Source: Pseudomonas weihenstephanensis
GTDB taxonomy: Bacteria > Pseudomonadota > Gammaproteobacteria > Pseudomonadales > Pseudomonadaceae
Length of the DNA stretch: 64,000 bases
Assembly (NCBI RefSeq): GCF_001043055.1
Contig: NZ_JYLF01000003.1
Span: forward strand, 248,001 to 312,000
Direction: 5' to 3'
Shown here: positions 26,086 through 35,389 of the stretch, one piece after another
Layout of the letters: each line of letters starts with the position of its first letter
How positions within the stretch are numbered: the stretch's first letter is position 1
Position numbers and translations under genes: made by a program
Notes under the pieces: generated by a model
Seen by the model: only the letters and a program-made list of their open reading frames with translations
Databases searched by the model: none
Told to the model about the DNA's origin: nothing

Positions 26086-28854
26086 TTAGTGCGCTTGATC
26101 CCAGTTGTTGCCCACGCCCACTTCAACCACCAGTGGCACGTCGAGCTGGGCCGCTTCGCTCATGTGCTTGCGCACTTCGTCGCGTACCTGGTCCACCAGG
26201 TCTTCGCGCACCTCCAGCACCAATTCATCGTGTACCTGCAAGATGACGCGTGCATCGAGATCAGAGGCGCTCAACCAGTTATCCACAGACACCATGGCTT
26301 TCTTGATGATGTCTGCTGCCGTGCCTTGCATCGGCGCGTTGATCGCTGTGCGTTCAGCACCTTTGCGCAGCGCAGGGTTTTTCGCGTTGATTTCTGGCAA
26401 GTACAGGCGACGACCAAAAATGGTCTCGACGTAACCTTGCTCGGCCGCTTGAGTCCGCGTGCGCTCCATGTAGTCCAATACGCCGGGATAACGTGCGAAA
26501 TAGCGGTCGATGTACGCCTGCGACTGTTTGCGGTCGACACCAATCTGCTTGGCCAAGCCAAACGCGCTCATGCCGTAAATCAGGCCGAAGTTGATCGCCT
26601 TGGCACTGCGCCGCTGATCGGTCGTGACGTCAGCCAATTCAACACCGAAGACTTCGGCAGCCGTGGCGCTGTGCACGTCAAGGTTATTACGGAAGGCATG
26701 CAGTAAACCTTCGTCCTTGGCCAGGTGGGCCATGATCCGCAGTTCAATTTGCGAATAGTCCGCTGCTAACAGCTTGTAGCCTTTAGGGGCCACGAACGCC
26801 TGACGAATCCGACGCCCTTCCGCCGTGCGAATCGGGATGTTTTGCAGGTTAGGATCGCTGGACGACAAGCGCCCGGTCGCCGTGACTGCTTGGTGATAGG
26901 ACGTGTGAATCCGGCCTGTGCGCGGGTTGATTTGCTCTGGCAGGCGATCGGTGTAGGTGCTTTTCAGCTTGCTCATCGAGCGGTACTGCATCAGCACTTT
27001 AGGCAGCGGGAAGTCTTGCTCGGCCAGCTCCGCGAGCACGGCCTCGGCGGTGGACGGCTGACCTTTTGCGGTTTTGCTGATAATCGGCAAACCCAGCTTT
27101 TCGTACAGGATCACGCCCAATTGCTTAGGCGAGCTGAGGTTGAATTCTTCGCCTGCAATCTCAAATGCCTCACGCTCAAGCGCGACCATTTTGTCGCCCA
27201 GTTCAACGCTCTGCACGCCCAGCAGCTTGGCGTCGACCAGCGCGCCTTGGCGCTCAATGCGCGCCAACACAGGCACCAGCGGCATTTCAATGTCCGTCAG
27301 TACGCTGTTCAACGTGGGGATGGCGGCCAGTTTTTCGTGCAGCGTGTTGTGCAAGCGCAGCGTCACGTCCGCGTCTTCGGCTGCGTAGGGGCCAGCCTGC
27401 TCCAACGAAATCTGGTCGAAGGTCAGTTGTTTGGCACCTTTACCCGCGATGTCCTGAAAACTGGTGGTGGTGTGACCCAAGTACTTGAGCGCCAAGCTGT
27501 CCATATCATGGCGCGTGGCGGTGGAATCGAGTACGTAGGATTCAAGCATCGTGTCGAAGGCAACGCCTTGCACCATGATCCCGCACGCCTGATCGCCACC
27601 GATGGCGCAGTTGGCCAGGATGTTGATATCGAATTTGGCGTGCTGGCCGACTTTGGCTTTGTTTGGGTCTTCAAGCAGGGGCTTGAGCGCGAGCAACACC
27701 GTGTCCCGGTCCAACTGCTCGGGCACGCCCATGTAGGAATGCGTCAGCGGAATGTAGGCTGCCTCGCCCGGTTTGACTGCGAACGATATGCCTACCAGTT
27801 GTGCTTGCTGAGCGTCCAGCCCGGTGGTCTCGGTGTCAAAGGCGATCAGCTTGGCGGCCTGCAACTTCTTCAGCCACACATCGAAACGGGCCTGATCGAG
27901 GAGGGTTTCGTACTGTGATTGAGCTTCAGCCACCACCACCGGCGCTTCTTGCGTAATCACCTGCCCGGCACGCTTGGCTTCACGCTCGACGTCGGCAATC
28001 CAGCTTTTGAATTCCAGTTCGGTGTACAGCTCAATCAGCTTTTCACAATCCGGGGCCTTGAGGTGCAGGTCGTCAAGGCCGATATCCAGTGGCACATCAA
28101 TTTTGATCGTGGCCAATTGATACGACAAAAATGCCATTTCTCGGTGTTCTTCGAGTTTGGCCGGCAAATTTTTAGCGCCGCGAATCGGTAACGTCGGCAC
28201 GATATCGAGCTTCTCGTACAAGTCCACCAGGCCGCCGCCTACACCTACCAGCAAGCCAGATGCTGTCTTCGGCCCAATGCCCGGCACGCCAGGGATGTTG
28301 TCGGACGAGTCGCCCATCAGTGCGAGGTAATCAATGATCTGCTCCGGCGAAACGCCGAACTTCTCTTTGACGCCTTCAATGTCCAGCACACTGCCAGTCA
28401 TGGTGTTAACCAGCGTGATGTGGCCATCGACCAGTTGCGCCATGTCCTTGTCGCCGGTCGAGATCACCACCGGGCGGTCGGCTGCGGCGCTGCTGCGCGC
28501 CAGCGTACCGATCACATCGTCGGCCTCAACCCCCTCAACGCACAGCAACGGGAAGCCCAGCGCGATCACGCTGGCATGCAAAGGCTCGATCTGCACGCGC
28601 ATGTCATCGGGCATGCTGGGACGATTAGCTTTGTATTCGGCGTACATGTCATCACGAAATGTACCGCCCTTGGCATCGAAAACGACCGCAAAGGGGCTGT
28701 CCGGATACTGCTTGCGCAGGCTTTTCAGCATATTCAGCACGCCCTTCACGGCACCTGTCGGCAGGCCCTTGGACGTGGTCAGCGGTGGCAGCGCGTGGAA
28801 AGCGCGATACAGATATGAAGAACCGTCCACCAGGACGAGGGGGGCTTGGCTCAT
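26086..28854 (-). CDS. polA: DNA polymerase I
   Basis: This 922-residue enzyme fills gaps and removes RNA primers. The start at 28854 ([22 protein letters not shown]) is chosen over a TTG four codons upstream because the AAAAGG site fits it better. Three domains are present: the 5'-3' nuclease (about 1-290, with [11 protein letters not shown] and [12 protein letters not shown]), the 3'-5' proofreading exonuclease (about 330-515, intact FDTETTGLD motif, so active), and the polymerase (about 540-922) with [12 protein letters not shown], the O-helix [17 protein letters not shown] and the catalytic VHDELVLEV. Nothing is odd about it. Confidence 0.98.
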   Translation of the reverse strand: MSQAPLVLVDGSSYLYRAFHALPPLTTSKGLPTGAVKGVLNMLKSLRKQYPDSPFAVVFDAKGGTFRDDMYAEYKANRPSMPDDMRVQIEPLHASVIALGFPLLCVEGVEADDVIGTLARSSAAADRPVVISTGDKDMAQLVDGHITLVNTMTGSVLDIEGVKEKFGVSPEQIIDYLALMGDSSDNIPGVPGIGPKTASGLLVGVGGGLVDLYEKLDIVPTLPIRGAKNLPAKLEEHREMAFLSYQLATIKIDVPLDIGLDDLHLKAPDCEKLIELYTELEFKSWIADVEREAKRAGQVITQEAPVVVAEAQSQYETLLDQARFDVWLKKLQAAKLIAFDTETTGLDAQQAQLVGISFAVKPGEAAYIPLTHSYMGVPEQLDRDTVLLALKPLLEDPNKAKVGQHAKFDINILANCAIGGDQACGIMVQGVAFDTMLESYVLDSTATRHDMDSLALKYLGHTTTSFQDIAGKGAKQLTFDQISLEQAGPYAAEDADVTLRLHNTLHEKLAAIPTLNSVLTDIEMPLVPVLARIERQGALVDAKLLGVQSVELGDKMVALEREAFEIAGEEFNLSSPKQLGVILYEKLGLPIISKTAKGQPSTAEAVLAELAEQDFPLPKVLMQYRSMSKLKSTYTDRLPEQINPRTGRIHTSYHQAVTATGRLSSSDPNLQNIPIRTAEGRRIRQAFVAPKGYKLLAADYSQIELRIMAHLAKDEGLLHAFRNNLDVHSATAAEVFGVELADVTTDQRRSAKAINFGLIYGMSAFGLAKQIGVDRKQSQAYIDRYFARYPGVLDYMERTRTQAAEQGYVETIFGRRLYLPEINAKNPALRKGAERTAINAPMQGTAADIIKKAMVSVDNWLSASDLDARVILQVHDELVLEVREDLVDQVRDEVRKHMSEAAQLDVPLVVEVGVGNNWDQAH

Positions 28855-28928
28855 GAGCAGGATCAACCTTTTCGGCGAGTCCGGCGCTAGAATGTCCGGA
28901 CCAATGACGACAAAGGGACAAGGTTATC

Positions 28929-29219
28929 ATGCGCACACTTAATCGCCTGTTGCTCACCGGCTTGATTGCAGCCATTCCGCTGGTAACCTTTGCGGCCGAT
29001 GACGCACCCGGCGCGGAGCCAGAGGTCACCATTCGCACGGAAGGCGATAAAACCATTCAGGAGTACCGTCAAAACGGTTTCCTATATGCCATCAAGGTCA
29101 CCCCAAAAGGAGCGCCGCCGTACTTTTTAGTGCGTGCTGATGGTACTGATGCCAATTTCATCCGCTCCGACCAGCCGGATATGCTGATTCCTTCGTGGAA
29201 AATCTTCGAATGGAAGTAG
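28929..29219 (+). CDS. DUF2782 periplasmic protein
   Basis: This 96-residue protein has a signal peptide ending at TFA (about residue 22). The rest matches DUF2782: VTIRTEGDKTIQEYRQNG, LYAIKVTPKGAPPYFLV and the acidic end with SWKIFEWK. It is divergent from polA and 58 bases ahead of thrB, an order kept in Pseudomonas. No function is known. Confidence 0.88.
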   Translation: MRTLNRLLLTGLIAAIPLVTFAADDAPGAEPEVTIRTEGDKTIQEYRQNGFLYAIKVTPKGAPPYFLVRADGTDANFIRSDQPDMLIPSWKIFEWK

Positions 29220-29277
29220 CGTCTTAACTTTAATCGGCGCCGCACGCCTGCGGCGCCCGTACTGGCAGTTTTAAACC

Positions 29278-30228
29278 ATGTCTGTTTTCACGCAACTGGC
29301 TCGTCCCGAGCTGGAAACCTTTCTTGCACCTTATGGGCTTGGCCGTCTGCTGGATTTTCAGGGGATCGCCGCGGGTAGCGAAAACACCAACTATTTCATT
29401 AGCCTGGAGAAGGGCGAATACGTCCTGACTCTGGTTGAACGTGGCCCTATCAATGAAATGCCGTTCTTTATTGAACTGCTGGATGTGCTGCACGACGCGG
29501 ATTTACCCGTGCCCTATGCGCTGCGCACCCAAGACGGGCAGGCCCTGCGCGAATTGAAAGGCAAGCCCGCGCTGCTGCAACCACGTCTGGCGGGCAAGCA
29601 CATTCGCCTCGCCAACGCTCAGCACTGCACGCAAGTGGGTGAATTGCTCGGGCATCTGCATTTAGCGACCCGTGACAAAGTGCTGGAGCGCCGAACCGAC
29701 CGTGGACTGGACTGGATGCTGGCCGAAGGCCCTGCGCTGAAAGCGGACCTGGCCCCCGAATCCGCCGACCTGCTGCAAAAAGCGCTCGACGAAATGACCG
29801 CGCGCAAAGCGCACATTTTGGCGCTGCCACGGGCTAATTTGCACGGTGATCTGTTTCGCGATAACGCCATGTTTGAAGGGACACACCTGACCGGGCTGAT
29901 CGACTTTTACAACGCCTGCTCAGGCCCGATGCTGTACGACGTGGCCATTGCCCTGAATGATTGGTGCGCGGACGACGCAGGCAACATCGACGCCCCACGT
30001 GCCCGCGCCTTGCTGGGTGCTTATGCGGCCTTGCGCCCATTTACGGCCAGCGAGGCCGAGCTGTGGCCCACCTTGTTGCGCGTCGCCTGTGTGCGCTTCT
30101 GGCTATCGCGCTTGATCGCCGCACACGCCTTTGCCGGCCAAGACGTGCTGATTCATGACCCTGGCGAGTTTGAACAACGGTTGGCCGCTCACCAAAAGGT
30201 CAGCATCCAGTTGCCATTTGCGCTGTAA
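29278..30228 (+). CDS. thrB: Homoserine kinase (ThrB, APH-fold type)
   Basis: ThrB phosphorylates homoserine on the way to threonine. This 316-residue protein is the kinase type with an aminoglycoside-phosphotransferase fold found in Pseudomonas, not the GHMP type of E. coli. Visible are the opening LLDFQGIAAGSENTNYFI, the catalytic loop LPRANLHGDLFRDN with Asp and Asn, and the metal-binding Asp in GLIDFYNACSG. It follows the DUF2782 gene on the same strand. Confidence 0.94.
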   Translation: MSVFTQLARPELETFLAPYGLGRLLDFQGIAAGSENTNYFISLEKGEYVLTLVERGPINEMPFFIELLDVLHDADLPVPYALRTQDGQALRELKGKPALLQPRLAGKHIRLANAQHCTQVGELLGHLHLATRDKVLERRTDRGLDWMLAEGPALKADLAPESADLLQKALDEMTARKAHILALPRANLHGDLFRDNAMFEGTHLTGLIDFYNACSGPMLYDVAIALNDWCADDAGNIDAPRARALLGAYAALRPFTASEAELWPTLLRVACVRFWLSRLIAAHAFAGQDVLIHDPGEFEQRLAAHQKVSIQLPFAL

Positions 30229-30354
30229 ATTGCGCTACGCCGCTTGAAGTTACACAGGTGCTGCGGGCTGTAATGTCGCCCGCAGATTTTTATCCCAATC
30301 CCCGACATCAGGTGGGGTCCGTTCCAGCAGAGGCGGGCTTTACTGACTTTTTGG

Positions 30355-30384
30355 TTATTAATAAATAGCTTCTTATTCCTTAGC
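30355..30384. promoter_or_regulatory. AT-rich motif A upstream of the hydrolase gene
   Basis: The stretch holds AGCTTCTTATTCC at 30367-30379, flanked by AATAAAT. The same 13 bases occur inverted upstream of metQ at 32000-32012. It lies about 60 bases before the hydrolase start and is a candidate regulator site. Confidence 0.5.
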
Positions 30385-30445
30385 GAATCTAAAAACCCTC
30401 CCTATACTGGCCCGGTAACGCACACAAAGCAGGAGGCGCACACCC

Positions 30446-31027
30446 ATGGGCAACGAGTCGATTCGCTATTTGATAGTGCCGGGCTGGCAAGGTTCTGCCG
30501 ACGATCATTGGCAAACCCACTGGCAGAACAGCCTGCCCAACGGTGCCCGTGTGGAGCAGGCCAACTGGTTGACGCCACGGCGCGAAGACTGGATTGCGGC
30601 GCTGGCCGAAGCCATTGCGGCCGACAGCACGCCGGTGATTGTGATCGCACACAGCCTGGGGTGCATCACCGTGGCTCATTGGGCCGAACGCGCGCCCGCC
30701 AGCCTGTTAAGCCAGGTACGCGGCGCGCTTTTGGTGGCCCCGGCCGATGTCGAACGGCCTGCCTGCGCGCCTGCCCTGCGCAACTTTGCACCCATCCCGA
30801 CGAGCGTTTTGCCGTTCCCGAGCCAGATTGTCAGTTCCGACAACGACGCCGCTGTCAGCGCCCCGCGGGCGTTGGAATTTGCTCGCAACTGGGGCGCCGA
30901 AGTCGGAATTATCAGCGGTGCTGGCCACATCAACGTCAAGTCCGGGCATCAGCGCTGGGAGCAAGGCTTCGCCTTCCTGTATCGCCTGCAAACCCGCATC
31001 GAGCACGACGCCCTGCGACGCGCGTGA
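30446..31027 (+). CDS. RBBP9/YdeN-type serine hydrolase
   Basis: This 193-residue alpha/beta hydrolase matches the small RBBP9/YdeN family. The opening is YLIVPGWQGSADDHWQTHW, the nucleophile elbow is VIAHSLGCITVAHW with Ser in HSLG, an Asp is available in VSSDNDAAVS, and the catalytic His is in SGAGHINVKSGH. No substrate is known for the family. It lies 50 bases upstream of the sigma-54-type ATPase gene on the same strand and shares an upstream AT-rich motif with metQ and tauA, which suggests expression under sulfur limitation. Confidence 0.85.
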   Translation: MGNESIRYLIVPGWQGSADDHWQTHWQNSLPNGARVEQANWLTPRREDWIAALAEAIAADSTPVIVIAHSLGCITVAHWAERAPASLLSQVRGALLVAPADVERPACAPALRNFAPIPTSVLPFPSQIVSSDNDAAVSAPRALEFARNWGAEVGIISGAGHINVKSGHQRWEQGFAFLYRLQTRIEHDALRRA

Positions 31028-31077
31028 ATTATTTGTAACGCCCGCGCCCACCCTTCGGCGGCGGGCGGGAGCCTGCC

Positions 31078-31971
31078 ATGAGCCTGAATGAAACCTTTGG
31101 TCAGCCGCTGCTGACCTTTCCCGACGCTGAAAAAAGCCCGCTCAGCATTCGCGCCAAGGCGCTGGTGTTTGTCGACCCGCGTTCACGCCAACTGCGTAAC
31201 GATCTGGAGCTGTTGGCGCCGCGTGCGCTGCCCGTGCTGATCCGTGGCGAAACCGGCAGCGGCAAAGAGTTGCTCGCCCGTCACATTCACCGCGCCAGCG
31301 ACCGCACCGGCTTGTTTGTATCGGTCAACTGCGGGGCGATCAGCCCGACGTATGCCGACGCCGAGTTGTTTGGATACGCTGCCGGCGCCCACAGCAGCTC
31401 GGCCAGCAGCCGCGCCGGGTGGTTCGGATCGGCCAATGGCGGCACCTTGTACCTGGATGAAATCGGGGACTTGCCACTGGCCATTCAGACCAAGTTATTG
31501 GCCGCGCTGGAAACCCATGAAGTTACCCGCGTGGGCGCGCATCAACCGAGTCCGGTGGATGTGCGCTTAGTCGCGGCCACCAGCATCGATCTGGCGCAGG
31601 CTGTGGCAGCGGGCAAGTTCCACGAACGGCTGTATCACTATTTAAGCGAAGGGCGACTGGACTTGCCCGCGTTGCGCGAGCGGCCGGGGGATATTTTGTC
31701 GTTGGCTGAATACTTTTTGGGCATCTACAGCCAGCGACTGAACCTCGCCGTGCCGTTTATCAGCGAGCGCGCCCAACGGGTACTGGAGCGCCACAGCTGG
31801 CCGGGCAACACCCGCGAGCTGGAGAACGTGATCCATTTTGCGTTGTTGGTGAGTACGGGGGAGGAGATTGAACCCGAGCACTTGAATCTGCCGGATGCAC
31901 TGAGCCAGATCGCCTTGTTTATCAAAGGGGCGACGGCGCAGGAACTGGCAGCGCTTAAAGACCTGCTTTGA
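31078..31971 (+). CDS. Sigma-54-type AAA+ ATPase without GAFTGA loop or HTH
   Basis: This 297-residue protein is an AAA+ domain of the bacterial enhancer-binding family. Walker A is GETGSGKE (57-64), Walker B is GGTLYLDEIG (121-130), and SWPGNTRELENVIHF near the end is typical. Two things are missing. The sigma-54 contact loop GAFTGA is replaced by GAHSSS (103-108), and the chain ends soon after the AAA+ lid with no helix-turn-helix. There is also no receiver or other sensor domain. The neighbours and closest family point to SfnR-like regulators of organosulfur use. As it stands it may not contact sigma-54 or DNA directly and may work as a helper or a decoy. No downstream frame carries the missing HTH. 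Confidence 0.82.
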   Translation: MSLNETFGQPLLTFPDAEKSPLSIRAKALVFVDPRSRQLRNDLELLAPRALPVLIRGETGSGKELLARHIHRASDRTGLFVSVNCGAISPTYADAELFGYAAGAHSSSASSRAGWFGSANGGTLYLDEIGDLPLAIQTKLLAALETHEVTRVGAHQPSPVDVRLVAATSIDLAQAVAAGKFHERLYHYLSEGRLDLPALRERPGDILSLAEYFLGIYSQRLNLAVPFISERAQRVLERHSWPGNTRELENVIHFALLVSTGEEIEPEHLNLPDALSQIALFIKGATAQELAALKDLL

Positions 31972-31999
31972 AGAGTGGCGACTTGCAAGTGAACAAAAT

Positions 32000-32028
32000 G
32001 GAATAAGAAGCTGAATAAATATTATTGT
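32000..32028. promoter_or_regulatory. AT-rich motif B upstream of metQ
   Basis: GGAATAAGAAGCT at 32000-32012 is the inverse of AGCTTCTTATTCC upstream of the hydrolase gene. It continues as GAATAAATATTATTG. A second GGAATAAAGAATC follows at 32032-32044. Motif B lies about 85-115 bases before the metQ start. Confidence 0.5.
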
Positions 32029-32113
32029 TCGGGAATAAAGAATCTCGGTATTGTCCGCAGCGTCTTCCCATAAAAACCGTCATCCGAACGGTCACTCGCA
32101 CTAGGGGCATTGC

Positions 32114-32896
32114 ATGAAAAAGGTTCTGTTGTTTACCGCACTGGCGGCTGCTTTGACGGCAGGCCTGGCACAGGCTAACGAGAAACTGGTGGTCGCCGCG
32201 ACCCCGGTTCCCCACGCTGAAATCCTTGAACTGATCAAACCGACCCTCGCCAAAGAAGGCGTGGATCTGGAAATCAAGGTCTTCACTGACTACGTGCAGC
32301 CCAACGTGCAAGTCGATCAAAAGCGCCTGGACGCCAACTACTTCCAGACCCTGCCGTACCTCAAAAGCTTCAATGAAGGTAAAGGCACTGATCTGGTGAC
32401 CGTGGTCGGCGTTCATGTTGAACCGTTCGGTGGTTATTCGAAGAAAGTTAAATCTTTGAGCGAACTCAAAGACGGCGCCACCATTGCGATCCCGAACGAG
32501 GGCAGCAACAGCGGCCGTGCGTTGATCCTGCTGCAAAAGGCCGGCCTGATCGAGTTGAAAGACCCGAAAAACGCTGTCGCCACACCCAAGGACATCGCTA
32601 AAAACCCGCACAACTTCAAATTCAAGGAGCTTGAGTCCGCCATGCTGCCTCGTGTTCTGGATCAGGTTGATTTGGACATGATCAACACCAACTACGCGCT
32701 GGAGGCGGGCCTGAACCCGGCCACCGACGCGTTGATCATTGAAGGCGCTGACTCGCCCTACGTGAACTTCCTGGTTGCACGCCCAGACAACAAAGACAGC
32801 GACGCCATCCAGAAACTGGCCAAAGCCCTGACCAGCCCTGAAGTGAAAGCGTTCATTGCTCAAAAATACAAAGGTGCTGTGCTGCCAGCGTTCTAA
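32114..32896 (+). CDS. metQ: MetQ/NlpA-family methionine-binding protein
   Basis: This 260-residue binding protein has a plain signal peptide ending in LAQA rather than a lipobox, so the mature protein should be soluble in the periplasm. The family is clear from LVVAATPVPHAEILE, VFTDYVQPNVQVDQKRLDANYFQ and IAIPNEGSNSGRALILLQKAG. It probably binds D- or L-methionine or a related sulfur compound. No metN or metI gene is next to it, so it must work with a permease elsewhere. A terminator follows, and an AT-rich motif shared with the hydrolase and tau promoters lies upstream. Confidence 0.85.
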   Translation: MKKVLLFTALAAALTAGLAQANEKLVVAATPVPHAEILELIKPTLAKEGVDLEIKVFTDYVQPNVQVDQKRLDANYFQTLPYLKSFNEGKGTDLVTVVGVHVEPFGGYSKKVKSLSELKDGATIAIPNEGSNSGRALILLQKAGLIELKDPKNAVATPKDIAKNPHNFKFKELESAMLPRVLDQVDLDMINTNYALEAGLNPATDALIIEGADSPYVNFLVARPDNKDSDAIQKLAKALTSPEVKAFIAQKYKGAVLPAF

Positions 32897-32914
32897 ACCC
32901 GCGCAGCTTCACTG

Positions 32915-32950
32915 AAAACGCCGACGGCTTGCACTGCGTCGGCGTTTTTA
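32915..32950 (+). terminator. Intrinsic terminator after metQ
   Basis: The arms AACGCCGACG and CGTCGGCGTT form a perfect 10-base stem with an A run before and TTTTTA after. It also lies at the end of the convergent AAA ATPase gene. Confidence 0.9.
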
Positions 32951-34111
32951 TTTGTCTGGCCAATACCACGCGGGTTGATCCAGCAGGCGTTGGCCGACGA
33001 CTTCGGTCTGGCCGAGGTTTTTTTCCAGCACGATGCAATTGCATTCCGGGTCTTGCTGCAACGCTGCGATCAGGCGGCGGGCATGGGACACAACCCATAC
33101 CTGAGTGTGCTGCGAAGCATTGATAATCAGCCGCGCCAGCGCGGGCAGCAGGTCAGGGTGCAGGCTGGTTTCGGGTTCGTTGAGCACCATCATGGTCGGC
33201 GGACGCGGGGTGAGCAGGGCAGCCACGAGTAACAGATAGCGCAAGGTGCCGTCTGACAGCTCGGCGGCTGACAACGGGCGCAGCAGCCCTTCCTGATAAA
33301 ACTCGATATAAAAATGCCCGCCAAACTCGCTGTCTATTGCCAGTTTGGCGCCGGGAAAGGCGTCGCTGATAGCCGCATGCAGGGCCTCGGCCTTGCCGAT
33401 TTCAAGGATGGTTTGCAGCGCTGCCGCCAGGTCACGGCCATCGTGATGCAGTACCGGTGTGCGTGTGCCCAGTTGCGGTTGACGCACGGGCGCGTCGGGG
33501 TCGGTGCGAAAGTGATCGTAAAAACGCCAGCCCCGAATAGACTCGCGCAATTGCAAGACTTCGGGCGATGCGTGCAAATTGCCAACCTGATCGAACAGAC
33601 TGTCGAACATCGGCGTGTGTTGCGCCAGTACCTGCCAGTTGCGACCGTCGCGAGCACGGATCATGGGCCCTTTACGCTCAACCAGCTCGCTGGCGAGACG
33701 GTAACAAGGACCTGCCCAAATGCTTTCATGCTTGATTTGAGGGTCTAGGGTGAATGCTGAACCCTCAGGGATCGGCAGGCCCATAACGATCGCGTAGCTG
33801 AAGTCAACGGCTGAAAACCCCAGACGCAGGCGAAAGGTTTCCTTGCGTACGTTGCCCTCGATGTGCACTTCGCCTTGCTTCATGCGCCGAGAGGTCACCT
33901 CGGGGCCTGCCCAGAATGTCGACGTAAGGCCGCCTTCACGGGCCAGGGCATTGACCACACCGCCCTGGGCGGTTTCGGCCAACAAGCGCAGGGCACGATA
34001 AAGATTGGATTTGCCACTGCCATTGGGGCCGGTGATCAGGTTCAGTCTGGCCAAAGGCACTACCAACTGCTTAATGGAGCGGTAGTTGGCCACCGCCAGG
34101 GTTGTTAGCAT
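32948..34111 (-). CDS. AAA-family ATPase, RecF/SMC-like, stand-alone
   Basis: This 387-residue protein has an ABC/SMC-type ATPase head: LITGPNGSGKSNLYRAL as Walker A near residue 27, a D-loop and Walker B region in MMVLNEPETSLHPDLLPALARL with Asn in the place of the usual Asp before the catalytic Glu, and a switch His in VWVVSHARRLIAAL. It lacks a TOPRIM or nuclease domain, unlike OLD proteins. It is found alone here between metQ and an efflux operon. Role unknown; chromosomal ATPases of this shape occur in DNA repair and in defence, but nothing nearby supports one over the other. Confidence 0.75.
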   Translation of the reverse strand: MLTTLAVANYRSIKQLVVPLARLNLITGPNGSGKSNLYRALRLLAETAQGGVVNALAREGGLTSTFWAGPEVTSRRMKQGEVHIEGNVRKETFRLRLGFSAVDFSYAIVMGLPIPEGSAFTLDPQIKHESIWAGPCYRLASELVERKGPMIRARDGRNWQVLAQHTPMFDSLFDQVGNLHASPEVLQLRESIRGWRFYDHFRTDPDAPVRQPQLGTRTPVLHHDGRDLAAALQTILEIGKAEALHAAISDAFPGAKLAIDSEFGGHFYIEFYQEGLLRPLSAAELSDGTLRYLLLVAALLTPRPPTMMVLNEPETSLHPDLLPALARLIINASQHTQVWVVSHARRLIAALQQDPECNCIVLEKNLGQTEVVGQRLLDQPAWYWPDK

Positions 34112-34297
34112 CTGTGACCTCTTGGAAACATGCGGAAATTATGCACCCAGTCGCAGCCTCAGGCTGCTGTGTGTTTATATCGCAGCCTTCGGCAATCACT
34201 ACAGATGTTTCGTATGCAGAGCCCGACAGACACTGAACCCTGTTCTACGCTGTCAGTCGTATCGTCAGCTAAATCAGCATCACGCAAAGGAGCCTGC

Positions 34298-35389
34298 ATG
34301 GCTGGTCCACGAAGTCAGGTTGTATTGGGCATGAGCCTGTTGGTGCTACTCACCGCGTGCGGCAAAGAGGCCCCCCAAGAGCCTTTGTCGCCACGGGTGT
34401 ATGTGCAGCAAGTCAGCACACGCGAGTTTGCTCCGCCTATTCAGCTCAGCGGAGACATTCAGGCGCGGGTCGAAACCCAACTTTCATTTCGCGTCGGCGG
34501 CAAAATCATCGAGCGCTCGGTGGATGTGGGTGATCACATTCAAGCCAATCAAGTGTTGGCGCGTCTGGACCCCAAAGACTTGAAAATCCAGGTTGCTACC
34601 GCTCAGGCCAGCGTCAATGCCCAGCAGGCGCAAGTTGTACAAACCCGTGCCGCGTTTATTCGCCAGCAAAAGTTACTGCCTAAAGGCTATACCAGCCAAA
34701 GCGAATACGACGCGGCCAATGCTGCGCAGCGTAGCGCACACAGCGCGTTAGCGGCCGCGCAAGCGCAATTGGCCAATGCCCGTGAACAACTGAGTTACAG
34801 CAACCTTGAAGCCGAAGCGTCGGGCGTTATCACTGCACGCCAGGCCGAAGTCGGGCAAGTGGTGCAGGCCACCATGCCGATTTTTACCTTGGCCCGCGAC
34901 GGTGCTCGAGATGCGGTGTTTAACGTCTACGAGTCATTGTTTATCGACCCCCCCAAAGACCCGACGGTGCAGGTCACGCTGCTGAGTGATCCGCACATCA
35001 AGGTCAACGGCAAGATCCGCGAAATCACCCCAACGGTGGCAGCGCAAAGCGGCACACTGCAAATCAAAGTGCAACTGGAGGCGCTGCCCAAGGGCATGGA
35101 TCTGGGCGCTATCGTGAGCGTTAACCTCACACCGGCCGCCAGCCGCAGCATCGAACTGCCCTGGTCGGCACTGACCAAAGACGTCAGTGAGCCTGCCGTC
35201 TGGCTGGTTGACGACAAAAACAGCGTGCACCTGAAGCGGGTCAAGGTCGGGCGTTATCTGACCGGTAGCGTGATCATCAGTGAAGGCCTCAAGGACGGAG
35301 AGAACGTGGTGGTCGCAGGCGGGCAACTGCTAAACCCCGGCATGCGGGTCGAAATTGCCCCCACGCCTGAGGGGGGCGCCCAACTATGA
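34298..35389 (+). CDS. RND efflux periplasmic adaptor, first copy (TriA-like)
   Basis: This 363-residue membrane-fusion protein starts at 34298 after AAAGGAGCCTGC. A lipobox (LLTACGKE) marks it as a lipoprotein. Order of parts: beta-barrel/lipoyl half-motif (FRVGGKIIERSVDVGDHI), alpha-hairpin with Ala/Gln-rich heptads (about 105-165), second lipoyl half (NLEAEASGVITARQAEVGQVV), then barrel and membrane-proximal domains. It connects an inner-membrane RND pump to an outer-membrane channel. The next gene encodes a second adaptor, and the third the pump, an arrangement like TriABC. Confidence 0.88.
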   Translation: MAGPRSQVVLGMSLLVLLTACGKEAPQEPLSPRVYVQQVSTREFAPPIQLSGDIQARVETQLSFRVGGKIIERSVDVGDHIQANQVLARLDPKDLKIQVATAQASVNAQQAQVVQTRAAFIRQQKLLPKGYTSQSEYDAANAAQRSAHSALAAAQAQLANAREQLSYSNLEAEASGVITARQAEVGQVVQATMPIFTLARDGARDAVFNVYESLFIDPPKDPTVQVTLLSDPHIKVNGKIREITPTVAAQSGTLQIKVQLEALPKGMDLGAIVSVNLTPAASRSIELPWSALTKDVSEPAVWLVDDKNSVHLKRVKVGRYLTGSVIISEGLKDGENVVVAGGQLLNPGMRVEIAPTPEGGAQL

